DNA of 64,000 nucleotides from Streptomyces zagrosensis (lineage in GTDB: Bacteria; Actinomycetota; Actinomycetes; Streptomycetales; Streptomycetaceae). Location: assembly GCF_014203645.1 (NCBI RefSeq), contig NZ_JACHJL010000009.1:248001-312000 (forward strand), read 5' to 3'. The notes under the pieces are model-generated. The model searched no databases and was not told the origin of the DNA. It saw only the letters and a list, made by a program, of their open reading frames with translations. Position numbers and translations under genes: made by a program. Positions 9,101 to 16,364 of this stretch are shown one piece after another; the first letter of the stretch is position 1; each line of letters starts with the position of its first letter.

Positions 9101-9276
9101 CCAAGGAGGACTGGCTCGCGCACGAACTTCGCCGCTGGGACGAGCACACCCGCTCGAAGAATCGTTACGTCGAAGTGCCTGGTGAGCACTACACCATGCT
9201 CGGCCCGCGCCATGTGGCCACCTTCCAGGCGATCTTGCGAGGCGAACTCGATCGGGCCCTGGGTGAGAGCGGATGA
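6154..9276 (+). CDS. terA: A-T-TE tridomain synthetase, probable aryl-pyruvate dimerising (polyporic acid synthetase-like)
   Basis: About 1040 residues with three domains. The adenylation domain (about 20-680) carries LTSGSTGRAKAVRLTH and FNWISFDHVAALLEAHL, the latter characteristic of aryl-pyruvate-activating A-T-TE enzymes such as TdiA, atromentin synthetases and RalA. The carrier domain has FFDLGGTSLD with phosphopantetheine Ser713. The thioesterase has CVHPGVGEV, GYSYGG (Ser848) and EHYTMLG (His1012). There is no condensation domain, as expected for Claisen-type dimerisation of phenylpyruvate into a dihydroxyquinone. The A domain holds a Gly/Glu/Gln/Ser repeat insertion at about residues 164-225. 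Start: ATG 6154; the in-frame ATG 6166 has an equally good GGAG. The pathway assignment rests on the downstream reductase and SnoaL-like genes. Confidence 0.8.
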   Translation: METHMVTGPAPDEATRCTSVVQLLAQAAQRHPDSGISYLREGSSGPPEFQSYPQLLASARALSMGLARRGLAPGDTVALLLERPREFIPAFWACVLGGFVPCPLTSIPGDPDRWRAQLVHVGELLDGPLLLTTEAMATTTPQVERVRVACLEELYAESAPQDGNGATGRAGVSGGGGTASVGQGEGVSQGEGVSESEGQGQGRAKGAGAAVGEGAGAAWGGEAAPMPRSGSADLALLVLTSGSTGRAKAVRLTHANLLASMAGKNERQRLTGADRTFNWISFDHVAALLEAHLLPLSVGADQFHAYSATILGDPLEFLRVISRHRITMTFTPNFLLGLLNAAREQAETGPEAGAERIDLRSLRHIVSGGEANVRTTGETFLAGFAPYGLRGDALWPAFGMTETCAGSIYSRAFPHADAGQEFASLGQPVHGLRIRIADADGRVQPAGQVGELQLQGPMITDGYHRDPAATARAFTADGWFRSGDLGRIDGLTAGEPSVLGASAPGVRAPDLAPDLDPDLAPGAFVSQAPSPGRLTLVGRSKDSIIVNGVNYFSHDIEAAIERLDGVAGGYVAAFPTRKPGHDTEHLVVAFHPDSPDGGGDGAALHRLLTAVRATVVAHWGFRPVHVLPLPATAFPKTSLGKTLRQRMRDRLESGGYDDAIAAVANLTGRQLGGYAAPQGDTEQALTEIYAELFERDPADISATASFFDLGGTSLDILRLRRLVAARLAVADLPVITVLTAPTVRQLAARLDVGGAGALGPTAYDPVVPLQTGGAKTPLFCVHPGVGEVLVFVNLARYFADDRPFYALRARGFNAEEQPFGSFAEMVDCYVSAIRSRQPHGPYAVAGYSYGGAVAFEIAKQLEAQGERVDFVGSFNLPPHIKYRMDELDFVETATNLAFFLDLIGKKQSLELPATLRTLPAERRLARLLDLAPAHRLRELDLDLAKFTQWAELASGLTTLGRAYRPTGTVQSMTVFYAIPLRGTKEDWLAHELRRWDEHTRSKNRYVEVPGEHYTMLGPRHVATFQAILRGELDRALGESG

Positions 9277-9375
9277 GACGGGCCGTGGGGCCGCGGCGTG
9301 CGGGCGGTGATGGTGACGCCTGGAGCCCGGGCGGCGCTGGAAGAGATTCGCGACAGACAACACCAAGGAGAACCG

Positions 9376-10311
9376 GTGGAAGGTAAGAAAATCCTGGTCA
9401 CGGGGGGCACGGGGCAGGTCGCCCGGCCGGTGGCCGAGGCCCTGGCGAAGCGTAACGAGGTGTGGTGCCTTGGCCGCTTCGGCGACCCGGGAGTGGAGCG
9501 CGCCCTCACCGAGCGTGCGATCACCACCTGGCACTGGGACATGAACGACATGTCACCGACCGCGCTCGACGGTGTTCCCACCGACTTCACCCACGTCATC
9601 CACTCCGCCGTCCGACGCGGCGAAGACGGCGACTTCGACGCGGCTGTGGAAGCCAACTCCGTTGCCACAGGGCGCCTGATGACGCACTGCCGCGACGCGG
9701 AGGCGTTCTTGTACGTGTCCACGGGCGCCCTCTATGCGCGCCAGACCCTTGACCACGCGTACCGCGAGAGCGACCCCATCGACGGCGTGGCCGACTGGCT
9801 GCCCCCGTACCCCGTTGCCAAGATCGCCGCCGAGGGCACCGCACGCGCCTTCGCCCAGGTACTCGGCCTGCCGACCACCATCGCCCGGCTGAACATTGCC
9901 TACGGCCCCGGGGGCTACGGCGGTGTGCCGATGCTCTACTTCAAGCGCATGCTCGCGGGCGAGCCCATACCGGTGCCGATCGAGGGCCAGAACTGGTGCT
10001 CGCCGCTCTACACCGACGACCTGGTGCGCCAGGTGCCGCTGCTGTGGGAGGTGGCCGCGCGCCGTGCCACCGTCGTCAACTGGGGTGGCGACGAACCGGT
10101 CGGCATCACCGACTGCGTGCGCTACCTGGAGGAGCTGACGGGCATTGCCCCTCGCCTGGTGCCGAGCGAGGTCACCCGTGAGACGTACCAGTTCGACGCG
10201 ACGCTGCGGCACAAGCTCATCGGCGGCTGTGAGATCGACTGGCGCGAGGGCGTACGGCGCACGCTGGCAGCGCACTACCCAGAACGGTTGCTGGCGAACG
10301 CCGGTGCCTGA
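9376..10311 (+). CDS. terB: NAD(P)-dependent reductase, extended SDR/epimerase family (TerB-like)
   Basis: A 311-residue Rossmann protein: KKILVTGGTGQV at the N-terminus (GxxGxxG nucleotide site, residues 10-16), YVSTGALY with the catalytic-position Ser/Thr (about 115-116), and YPVAK (Tyr145, Lys149). The GTG start at 9376 follows AAGGAGA. It lies 100 bases after the A-T-TE gene and before a SnoaL-like gene. In p-terphenyl pathways (echosides, terfestatins) the second enzyme reduces polyporic acid and works with a dehydratase; this gene has the right family and position. That specific function is inferred from context; it could otherwise be a generic sugar-epimerase-like oxidoreductase. Confidence 0.72.
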   Translation: MEGKKILVTGGTGQVARPVAEALAKRNEVWCLGRFGDPGVERALTERAITTWHWDMNDMSPTALDGVPTDFTHVIHSAVRRGEDGDFDAAVEANSVATGRLMTHCRDAEAFLYVSTGALYARQTLDHAYRESDPIDGVADWLPPYPVAKIAAEGTARAFAQVLGLPTTIARLNIAYGPGGYGGVPMLYFKRMLAGEPIPVPIEGQNWCSPLYTDDLVRQVPLLWEVAARRATVVNWGGDEPVGITDCVRYLEELTGIAPRLVPSEVTRETYQFDATLRHKLIGGCEIDWREGVRRTLAAHYPERLLANAGA

Positions 10312-10452
10312 CACAAGCCCGGCGTGCGAGCTTCTTCGGGCGTGGGGGCGCTTTGGGGGTTGTGGAAAAGCCCTCGGGGTTGTGGAAGTGGGCCGTACGA
10401 ACCGTACGAGCCTGGTGAGACCGGTATGACACATGAGAGCGAGGAGACCACG

Positions 10453-10851
10453 GTGACGTCCAGGAACATCGAGGCCATACGCACGGCGTACGCGGGCTTC
10501 GCCAGCCGCGATATCGAGGGCGTGCTCTCGGCGATGTGGCCTGACGTGGAGTGGGTGCACCCGGACGGCATGGACGTGTACGGGCTCGGCGGGACCAAGC
10601 ATGGTCATGCGGGGATCAAGGAGTTTTTGGCCCACGTCCCGACCGTGCTGGGCGGGATGCGGCTGAGCCCGCAGGAGTTCATCGAGTCCAAGGATCGCGT
10701 CATCGTCTTCGGTACCCGCGAGGTCACCTCCCGCGCGGGCACCACGGCCACCCTCAACTTCGTCCACTCCTGGACGATGCGGGACGGAAAGGCGACCAAG
10801 ATGGAGGACATCTTCGACACGGTGGCCTTTCACCGGCTGATCGAAAGCTGA
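10453..10851 (+). CDS. terC: SnoaL-like / NTF2-fold protein, probable dehydratase (TerC-like)
   Basis: A 132-residue single-domain protein with the NTF2/SnoaL layout: EAIRTAYAGFASRDIEGVL helix, then MWPDVEWVHPDG, then a C-terminal beta sheet ending FVHSWTMRDGKATKMEDIFDT. Conserved acidic and His/Trp residues line the expected cavity (Asp-Val-Glu-Trp, His-Pro, His-Ser-Trp). The GTG at 10453 is preceded by GAGGAGA; an upstream in-frame ATG at 10426 is possible. In the terphenyl pathway the partner of the reductase is a dehydratase that yields the aromatic triol, which fits a SnoaL-like enzyme in third position. Function is by context and fold. Confidence 0.7.
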   Translation: MTSRNIEAIRTAYAGFASRDIEGVLSAMWPDVEWVHPDGMDVYGLGGTKHGHAGIKEFLAHVPTVLGGMRLSPQEFIESKDRVIVFGTREVTSRAGTTATLNFVHSWTMRDGKATKMEDIFDTVAFHRLIES

Positions 10852-10899
10852 CGCGGGCGAGCGCGATACGCGGCTGCTGAGGCAAAGGTAATGAGGCGA

Positions 10900-10934
10900 G
10901 GCGGCTGGGCCCCGGAACCGCGGGCCCAGCCGCC
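10900..10934. terminator. Bidirectional terminator between terphenyl-type operon and nitroreductase gene
   Basis: A perfect 13-bp inverted repeat: GGCGGCTGGGCCC (10900-10912) and GGGCCCAGCCGCC (10922-10934) with a 9-base loop. It lies between two convergent genes. No T-tract follows, as is usual in Streptomyces. Confidence 0.75.
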
Positions 10935-10975
10935 AACGGGCGGGCAGTATCGGAAAAGTCGGGGCGGCCGGCGCG

Positions 10976-11596
10976 TCAGACCGTGCTGACGACCTCCGCG
11001 TAGTCGAGCCGGGGGAGCCTGGACTGCCAGGCGTCCGGGCCGGGGCGGCCGATGTTGACCACGAGGAGGGCCTGGTGCCTGCCGTCGGGGAAGAACTCCT
11101 GAGTGACGGCCGGTGCGTTGAAGCCGGACATCGGGCCTGCGGCGAGGCCGGCGGCCCGTACGCCCATGATGAAGTAGCCGATTTGCAGCGTGGCGTTGAA
11201 GCGCGCCGAGGCCGTGCGCATCTCCGGCTCCGCGAAGACGTTTTGCGGGTTGTCCATGAACGGCACGAGGCGGGGCAATTCCTCGTGGAAGTCCAGGTCA
11301 GCCGCGAGGACCGCCGTCAGCGGGGCGGTGGCCGTCTTCGGCTGGTTCTTGCTGCCCATATGGGGTACGAGGCGGGCGCGCGCCTCGGCGGAGCGGACCA
11401 GGACCACGCGCAGCGGCTGCTGGTTCATCGAGGTCGGGCCGTACTTGACCAACTCGTAAATCGCCTCGACCTGAGCGTCCGTGACCGGCTCATCGGTGAA
11501 GGTGTTCGCCGTGCGGGCCGAGCGGAACAACTGCTCCTGGGCGGCCGGGGAAAGCGTGAGATGCGGGTTGGTGTCGGTGTGCACCGGGGCGCTCAT
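10976..11596 (-). CDS. Nitroreductase-family protein (malonic semialdehyde reductase / RutE-like)
   Basis: A 206-residue nitroreductase-fold flavoprotein. The N-terminal FMN-site segment SARTANTFTDEPV and YGPTSMNQQPLRVVLV match the RutE/HadB subgroup annotated as malonic semialdehyde reductase or NAD(P)H nitroreductase. Further motifs are FYRAA-like MGVRAAGLAAGPMSGF and the C-terminal LLVVNIGRPG. It is divergent from a TetR regulator, and a perfect inverted repeat overlaps its promoter, so repression by that regulator is likely. Substrate is not fixed by sequence: quinone, nitroaromatic or enal reduction are all possible. Confidence 0.82.
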   Translation of the reverse strand: MSAPVHTDTNPHLTLSPAAQEQLFRSARTANTFTDEPVTDAQVEAIYELVKYGPTSMNQQPLRVVLVRSAEARARLVPHMGSKNQPKTATAPLTAVLAADLDFHEELPRLVPFMDNPQNVFAEPEMRTASARFNATLQIGYFIMGVRAAGLAAGPMSGFNAPAVTQEFFPDGRHQALLVVNIGRPGPDAWQSRLPRLDYAEVVSTV

Positions 11597-11646
11597 CGGG
11601 TCTCTCCTGAAGTGGCGGTGGTGGGTGGGCGTTACCCATTAAATGG

Positions 11647-11666
11647 ACTGGACCGTCTAGTCCAGT
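11647..11666 (-). promoter_or_regulatory. TetR-type operator in front of the nitroreductase gene
   Basis: ACTGGAC (11647-11653) and GTCCAGT (11660-11666) form a perfect 7-bp inverted repeat around a 6-base centre, embedded in a longer partly symmetric run (TGGACT...AGTCCA). It is 50-70 bases upstream of the nitroreductase start and between it and a divergent TetR gene. Confidence 0.65.
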
Positions 11667-11764
11667 TGTGGGGTGAAGGCTAGAGTCGGCGATCACGTCA
11701 CGGCAAGGCCGGTCACACACAGTGGTGACATGGCGGGTGCGGGAACGGGTGCTGTGCGATTGCT

Positions 11765-11854
11765 GTGACCGTCATTGACACAGTGACTGTCGTGACTGCT
11801 GTGACTGTCGTGGACATAGTGACTGCCGTGACCGTCGTGGACACGGTGACCGTT
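11765..11854. repeat. Five imperfect 18-nt tandem repeats
   Basis: Units begin GTGAC or GTGGAC and follow the pattern GTGACTGTCGTGACTGCT with a few changes: 11765-11782, 11783-11800, 11801-11818, 11819-11836 and 11837-11854. The array is in the TetR/nitroreductase intergenic region. Either a multi-site protein-binding region or simple slippage expansion could explain it. Confidence 0.7.
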
Positions 11855-11977
11855 GCGGCCGTCGCGCGGCGCCGTCGCGTACGGGTGTGCCACCGTGCGA
11901 GCGTTCGGTTCGGTTTCGGTACGCGATGAGGCGTACGGGCGGGGCACGGCGCGCCGCCCGCACGGGGGAGGTGGGGC

Positions 11978-12793
11978 GTGGATAGGCAGAGGGCGCACGA
12001 TGCGCAGGGTGCGCGAGGCGCGCGAGGTGGGCAAAAGGCGGAGCAGACACGGCAGTTGGGCGCGGCTGGGCGCCCGGCGGGTCGGCTGTCGGCCAAGCGG
12101 GAGGCCATCCTCCGGGCGGCCGTTGAGGTTTTTCTGCGCGAAGGGTATGCCCGGGCGAGTGTGGACGCCATCGCGGAGGAGGCGGGGGTGGCCAAACAGA
12201 CCGTCTACAACCACTTCGGCGACAAGGAACGCTTGTTCCTCGCGGCGGTTGAGGGAGAACGGCAGCGCGTCGCGGCCAGCTTCACGCCCCACACATCCGC
12301 AAACGCCCCCACCACGTGGGACGTACCCGTGAGACCTGTGGGGCCCATGGGCCCTGCGGAGCCCAGGGGGCCAGCCCTGGCGCGGGATGCCGGGGCGCGG
12401 GGCGCGCTGGAGGCGCTCGCGTGGCTGGATGCCCGCGCCGCGCTCGCCGCCTATGGGCGACAGGTGCTCACCGCACTGCTCGACGAGCGGGCGTCCGCGC
12501 TGCGTCGCCTGATCATCGCCGAGGCGGAGCGCCACCCGTCCCTGCGCCCGGCCTGTGCGCAGGGCGAACCGGAGCAACTCGTCACCGCCGGCGCTGAACT
12601 CCTGCGCCGCCGAAGCGAGATCGGCGAGCTGACCGTGCCGGACCCGGAGGTCGCGGCCCGGCAGCTTGTCGCGCTGTTGGTGCAGCGTGGCCTGCACGCC
12701 TCGGTGTACGGCACGCAGCCGCTCACCGACGAGGAGGCGGTGACGCTCTGCGACGAGGCGGCGGAGTTGTTCGTTCGGGCGTATCGGGCTTAA
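11978..12793 (+). CDS. TetR/AcrR-family transcriptional regulator
   Basis: A 271-residue regulator. After a basic low-complexity N-terminal tail of about 33 residues, the TetR helix-turn-helix reads AILRAAVEVFLREGYARASV then EEAGVAKQTVYNHFGDKERL. The C-terminal ligand domain follows an interrupting Pro/Gly-rich stretch (about residues 100-135) and resembles the AefR-like TetR_C subgroup (LRRLIIAEAERHPSL). GTG 11978 has GGGGGAGG upstream. Divergent orientation and a perfect palindrome near 11647 point to control of the nitroreductase gene and of itself. Ligand unknown. Confidence 0.85.
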   Translation: MDRQRAHDAQGARGARGGQKAEQTRQLGAAGRPAGRLSAKREAILRAAVEVFLREGYARASVDAIAEEAGVAKQTVYNHFGDKERLFLAAVEGERQRVAASFTPHTSANAPTTWDVPVRPVGPMGPAEPRGPALARDAGARGALEALAWLDARAALAAYGRQVLTALLDERASALRRLIIAEAERHPSLRPACAQGEPEQLVTAGAELLRRRSEIGELTVPDPEVAARQLVALLVQRGLHASVYGTQPLTDEEAVTLCDEAAELFVRAYRA

Positions 12794-12906
12794 TTCGGGA
12801 GAGCGGGGCATAAGCCGGGAGGTCTCCGCAGGTGGCACCTCGCCCACTCAATGGCATTTCTGGGCGAGCAGCTAAATACCGGATGAACCGTCATAGCGTG
12901 GTGAAG

Positions 12907-13962
12907 ATGCCTGATGTCCCTGTCCCCCGTCCCGACGTACCAAAGCGACAGTCCGTAACCGGCGCGCTCTTGCTCTGCCGGGCGGACCCTGACGACGTAC
13001 GCCCCTCGGCCGGCCTCCTCCCGGCCCCCCTGCTCCTCGCCCCGGCGGGCGCGGGCTGGAGCGTACTGCTGGCCGCGGAGCCGGAGGCGGAGCCACCCGG
13101 GGAGATGTCGGATGAACCGCCCGAGGATTCGCCAGGGGAGTCGGCGCCACGCGCCACGGCCCGGGCCACCGGGCGGGGCGGGCCGATGCGTGGGCGGGCC
13201 GCCGTTGCGGATCTCGCTCGTACGGTCGCCGCTGGCGAATCGTGGCCGGTGATCGGGGTGTGGTGGGGCCCCGATGGGGCCGGGTTCACGGTCGCCTCCG
13301 GATTCCGCCGGCCCGTAGCTCACGCCTGGCTAGCGGACGGAACGCCAACCGGCGACTTCGGTGCGGCCCAAGCCCTACTGACCCGCCTTCGCCTCGACCC
13401 GGTGCGGGACGGTGCGGCGCTGGAGGAACTGACCCAGGCGCAACCCGGGAAGACTCAGACGCAGCCTGGGAAGCCCCAGACGCAACCCGGGGAGACTCAG
13501 GCGCAGCCCGGGGAGATTAAGCCCGGCGCGAACGGCTCGCAGCCCTCCGCCCCGGTCGAGTTCGGGCCGGGTGCCGCGTCGTGTCAGCGGCTGGTCGCAC
13601 TGCTCGCCGTGCTCACCCGGGCGGGTCTTGATCTGCCCGCAGGGCTGACCCCTGGCGAACCCGAGCACCGGCTGCGCTCCGCGCTCCATGCCGCGCCCGG
13701 CTTCGAGGCCGTGCCGGGGCGGGGTGGGCACGGCTGGCGCGATGCCGTACGGGCCGAACTGGACAGCGTGGACAGCGGGCCCCGTGGACGCTGGCTGCGC
13801 GGCCCTCGGGCCCGCGCCATGGGCGCCGCCCAACTCGCCGCCGGACTACCGCTCACGGCCTGGGGCCTGCGACGGGGCCGGCCCGGGTGGGCGCTCGTGG
13901 GTGCCTTGCTGACGGCGGACGGGGCGGCCGGGCTGGCTTACGACGGGTTGCGCAGCCGGTAG
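12907..13962 (+). CDS. Hypothetical protein with internal Gln/Pro repeats and C-terminal hydrophobic helices
   Basis: About 351 residues that I do not recognise. The first 70 residues contain a possible compact domain (GALLLCRADPDDV, then LLLAPAGAGWSVLLA). The middle carries a short repeat region encoding QPGKTQTQPGK-type units around 13434-13517. The C-terminal 50 residues are hydrophobic (AAQLAAGLPLTAWGLRRG, then WALVGALLTADGAAGLAY) and could form two short membrane helices. ATG at 12907 is chosen; the frame is open further upstream. It converges on a serine hydrolase gene across a hairpin terminator. No function is proposed. Confidence 0.6.
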   Translation: MPDVPVPRPDVPKRQSVTGALLLCRADPDDVRPSAGLLPAPLLLAPAGAGWSVLLAAEPEAEPPGEMSDEPPEDSPGESAPRATARATGRGGPMRGRAAVADLARTVAAGESWPVIGVWWGPDGAGFTVASGFRRPVAHAWLADGTPTGDFGAAQALLTRLRLDPVRDGAALEELTQAQPGKTQTQPGKPQTQPGETQAQPGEIKPGANGSQPSAPVEFGPGAASCQRLVALLAVLTRAGLDLPAGLTPGEPEHRLRSALHAAPGFEAVPGRGGHGWRDAVRAELDSVDSGPRGRWLRGPRARAMGAAQLAAGLPLTAWGLRRGRPGWALVGALLTADGAAGLAYDGLRSR

Positions 13963-14004
13963 GGCGTACTGCTTGGCGGCTTGACTGGCTCGTCCGGCTT
14001 GGCT

Positions 14005-14048
14005 CCTTGCCTGCCTGCCTGCCTGCCTGCCTGCTGGCCTGCCTGGCC
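14005..14048. repeat. CCTG/TGCC tetranucleotide microsatellite
   Basis: Six or more consecutive TGCC units run from about 14008, continuing into imperfect copies (CTGGCCTGCC). It is located between two convergent genes. A slippage-prone tract of this purity is unusual in the window. Confidence 0.8.
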
Positions 14049-14049
14049 T

Positions 14050-14085
14050 GGCCGGCGCCGAGCGGCTTTCCGCGCGGTGCCGGCC
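14050..14085. terminator. Hairpin terminator between convergent genes
   Basis: GGCCGGCGCCG (14050-14060) pairs with CGGTGCCGGCC (14075-14085) with one G-U pair and a 14-base loop. It is positioned between the hypothetical gene and the serine hydrolase gene, which face each other. Confidence 0.65.
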
Positions 14086-14093
14086 GGGGCCGA

Positions 14094-15017
14094 CTAGCGC
14101 GGCACCTGCGGGTGCGTCTCCTGCGGGGTGCGGGTCGGCGCGTACCGCGGGGCCGACTTTGACGTGCTGGGGCGCAGGTCCTTGTGGACGGCGCGGGCCA
14201 CGGCCTGGATGGCGTTCACGCCATCTTGCATGGTGCGGTTGTCGTGGGTGAGCACCGTGATCGTGTAGTCCTTGCCGCCGCCGGTGAACGCCCCGATGCT
14301 GTGCACCCGCCAACCGTGCGTGGAGCGGGACAGCCAGCCGTTCTTCACATGGATCTTGGTGCTGCTCGGCGCGCCCGCGGGGGTGCCCCAGCGCTGCGCG
14401 GTGACGACCTTGTTCATCAGGCCCAGGATGTACGACCGTGAGGCGTCGGTGAGCACCTTGTTCTTGGTGGTGAGCAGGTGCAGGAGCTGCTGCTCGTCGC
14501 GTGCGGTGATCTGGGTCAGCCCCCAGTAGCCGCCGCTGCCTGGCACCGTCTTGGTCATTCCGGCAGCGCGTAGGAAGTTCTTCACTCGGGTCGCACCGAG
14601 CTGCTTCCACAGCGTGCTTGTCGCGTCGTTGTCCGACTTGGTGATCATGGCCGTGGCCAGTTTGGTCTCGCGTTGTGTCAGCTTGCGCTTGCTCTTTTGG
14701 GCATCCCACAGGAGGGTGCCGAGCACGGTGACCTTTACAACGCTCGCTGAGTCGTACTTCTGATCCGGGCGCAAGGTGCACACCGTGCCCGTGCTCTTGT
14801 CGCGCAGCGCCACCGCCGCCGTCGCCTGCCGGCCCTTCAGGGCTGCCGTGATGTCCTTGGTCAGCTTGGCGGCGAGTCCCGACTTGGTCGAGGAACAGAC
14901 GGGCCGCGGAGCCGCTGCGGACGCGGTCCCGGCCGTTGCGATCGGCGTGAGCACGCCGGCGGCCAGCGCCATGGCGAGCGCCCCTTGGGCAGAGCGGGAT
15001 ATTCGGTAATGCGGCAT
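14094..15017 (-). CDS. Secreted serine hydrolase, class A beta-lactamase-like
   Basis: A 307-residue protein with a Sec signal peptide (basic start, hydrophobic core ALAMALAAGVLTPIA, cleavage near TASA-A, residue 34). The mature part has the penicillin-recognising fold motifs: S92-V-V-K95, S128-D-N130 and a KNGW box where beta-lactamases have KTG. A single motif differs (KNG), and no classical Glu166 loop is obvious, so a peptidase, esterase or PBP-like activity is as likely as antibiotic hydrolysis. The ATG at 15017 follows GGGGGAATC. A Thr/Pro-rich tail ends the protein. Confidence 0.8.
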   Translation of the reverse strand: MPHYRISRSAQGALAMALAAGVLTPIATAGTASAAAPRPVCSSTKSGLAAKLTKDITAALKGRQATAAVALRDKSTGTVCTLRPDQKYDSASVVKVTVLGTLLWDAQKSKRKLTQRETKLATAMITKSDNDATSTLWKQLGATRVKNFLRAAGMTKTVPGSGGYWGLTQITARDEQQLLHLLTTKNKVLTDASRSYILGLMNKVVTAQRWGTPAGAPSSTKIHVKNGWLSRSTHGWRVHSIGAFTGGGKDYTITVLTHDNRTMQDGVNAIQAVARAVHKDLRPSTSKSAPRYAPTRTPQETHPQVPR

Positions 15018-15382
15018 GGGTGATTCCCCCGTGGTTGGCAGTGCGTCGTGCACCGCTGGCATGCGTGATCAGCGCACCCTGATGCGCCGGTCTGTATGAC
15101 AGGCCGGAGGCATCGAAAGGTTGTGTGAATGCGTGCGATTTTTGTGACGGATGTGGCGGCAACTCGCTGCGCGGACCGTCCTTGGGCCCGACTGCCACGT
15201 GGGGCGTTGGCTGCCCGTTACGTACGGTGATGGCTGCTGGCCTACGGAGCGCCGGCCGATTCCGCGTGCTGACTGCCGGCTGCCGGCTGCCGGCCATGGG
15301 GAGGGGCTGCTGTGCTCAGCACGGCACTCGGCCTGACGGGGCAGGCTCGTACCAGGTCAACAGCGGTGGCGGCGGGCGATGA
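15018..15382. other. Gene-poor intergenic stretch
   Basis: This is the upstream region of the serine hydrolase plus sequence holding a short CTGCCGG triplicate (about 15268-15292). I see no coding pattern on either strand and no recognisable RNA gene. Confidence 0.5.
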
Positions 15383-15429
15383 GCGCACCTGCGCAACGCA
15401 TCCCATGACGCGATGCGCATCAGGTGCGC
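15383..15429 (-). terminator. Hairpin downstream of the DUF6104 gene
   Basis: GCGCACCTG (15383-15391) pairs with CAGGTGCGC (15421-15429); an inner GCATC/GATGC pair extends the stem. It is located 55 bases past the stop of the minus-strand DUF6104 gene, so termination is the likely role. Confidence 0.5.
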
Positions 15430-15483
15430 GATGCGCACCCCCGTGACGCGAAGGACACCCCGTGCCGCGAACGTGCCGGGTGG

Positions 15484-15672
15484 CTACTCGTCGTCTTCGT
15501 CGTCCTCGTCATCCAGTCGGGCAAGCCAGGTGGCCAGCCGATCCACCGGAATCTCGAAATCCGGGTTTAGGTCGACGAACTCGCGCAGCCGCTCGGCGAG
15601 CCACTCGAAGGTGACCTCTTCCTCGCCGCGCCGCTTCTCCAGTTCCTCGATGCCGCGGTCGGTGAAGTACAA
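15484..15672 (-). CDS. DUF6104-family small protein (TTG start)
   Basis: A 62-residue acidic protein: start-YFTDRGIEELEKRRGEEE, then TFEWLAERLREFVDLNPDFE, then RLATWLARLDDEDDEDDE at the end. This matches a small protein conserved almost unchanged across Streptomyces (DUF6104). The start must be the TTG at 15672, with GGAG seven bases upstream, because the YFTDRGIEEL sequence begins immediately after it and the upstream frame is low-complexity. The function is unknown. Its length and strong conservation make it a confident gene despite the rare start codon. Confidence 0.85.
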   Translation of the reverse strand: MYFTDRGIEELEKRRGEEEVTFEWLAERLREFVDLNPDFEIPVDRLATWLARLDDEDDEDDE

Positions 15673-15780
15673 GGCGCGCTCCGCAAGAGACGAGACAGAC
15701 GATGGGAACCGGGCCGGGCGATGGGACAAGGGCCCGGCCGGTCTCCGCCAAGAATAGGCGCTGCCTCTGATCGACCCCAG

Positions 15781-15865
15781 CCCTGTCCCGTCCAGCCCCG
15801 TCCACTCCACTCCAGTCCCGTCCCGTCCGCTCCAGCCCCGTCCGCTCCAGTCCCGTCCCGTCCTG
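15781..15865. repeat. Pyrimidine-rich CCCGTCC / CTCCAG tandem repeats
   Basis: Repeated CCCGTCC, CGTCCGCTCCAG and CACTCCAG units fill about 85 bases upstream of the DUF6104 gene. The strand asymmetry is strong (C/T on the plus strand). No coding or regulatory role is evident. Confidence 0.65.
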
Positions 15866-16004
15866 CCTGGCTCAGCGGGCCGGCCCCGCGCCCCCGCGCG
15901 GTCCGCGCCGTGTGCGTCCGCCGTCCGGACACTATTGGCCCGGACTCTCGCGCCCTTACCGCCCACCGGATAGCCTTTTCCAACGGTTGGGGAGCGGGGG
16001 CGTA

Positions 16005-16364
16005 ATGGGCGAGGACATCACCCGTGTGGAACTGCCGGACGGGACGCCGGTCTGGGCAAGAATCTCCGGTGTCGAGGAGCTCACAGGGGGCGCACGGGGC
16101 ACTTACTCGGACACTGGCTTGGCCGAGCGCGTAGCCGCGCGGATGGAGAGCCTGGACGGGCTCGTCACCGGCGTCGCGCGCTCGCTCGCCGACTCGCTGC
16201 GCGCGGCACGGCCCGACCAGGTCACCGTCTCCTTCGGCATCGAACTAACGGCACGGGCCGGCAAAGTCGTGGGCCTCCTCGCGGACGGCGAGGCCAAGGG
16301 GGCGATCACGGTGACACTGAGTTGGCAGGGTGGGCCACCGGCCGACCTCGGGTCGGGCGGGTGA
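16005..16364 (+). CDS. Trypco1 (trypsin-co-occurring domain) protein, CU044_2847 family
   Basis: A 119-residue single-domain protein: TRVELPDGTPVWARISG at the start, a helix GLAERVAARMESLDGLV, then QVTVSFGIELTARAGKVVGLL and AITVTLSWQ at the end. This is the CU044_2847/Trypco1 layout, a small beta-rich domain that is encoded beside trypsin-like effector proteases in MoxR-vWA-VMAP conflict systems. The stop overlaps the GTG of the following trypsin-VMAP gene (GTGA), so the two are translationally coupled, exactly as expected for a protease-associated partner. It may hold the protease inactive or recruit it; that is inference from the family. Confidence 0.85.
   Translation: MGEDITRVELPDGTPVWARISGVEELTGGARGTYSDTGLAERVAARMESLDGLVTGVARSLADSLRAARPDQVTVSFGIELTARAGKVVGLLADGEAKGAITVTLSWQGGPPADLGSGG

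Noticed and set aside
10976..11596. The nitroreductase as part of the terphenyl-type cluster
   Set aside because: It is convergent, separated by a strong terminator, and has its own divergent TetR regulator.
11765..11854. A CRISPR array
   Set aside because: Units are contiguous 18-nt tandem repeats without spacers, and there are no cas genes. The three 16-nt repeats at 23858 fail for the same reasons.
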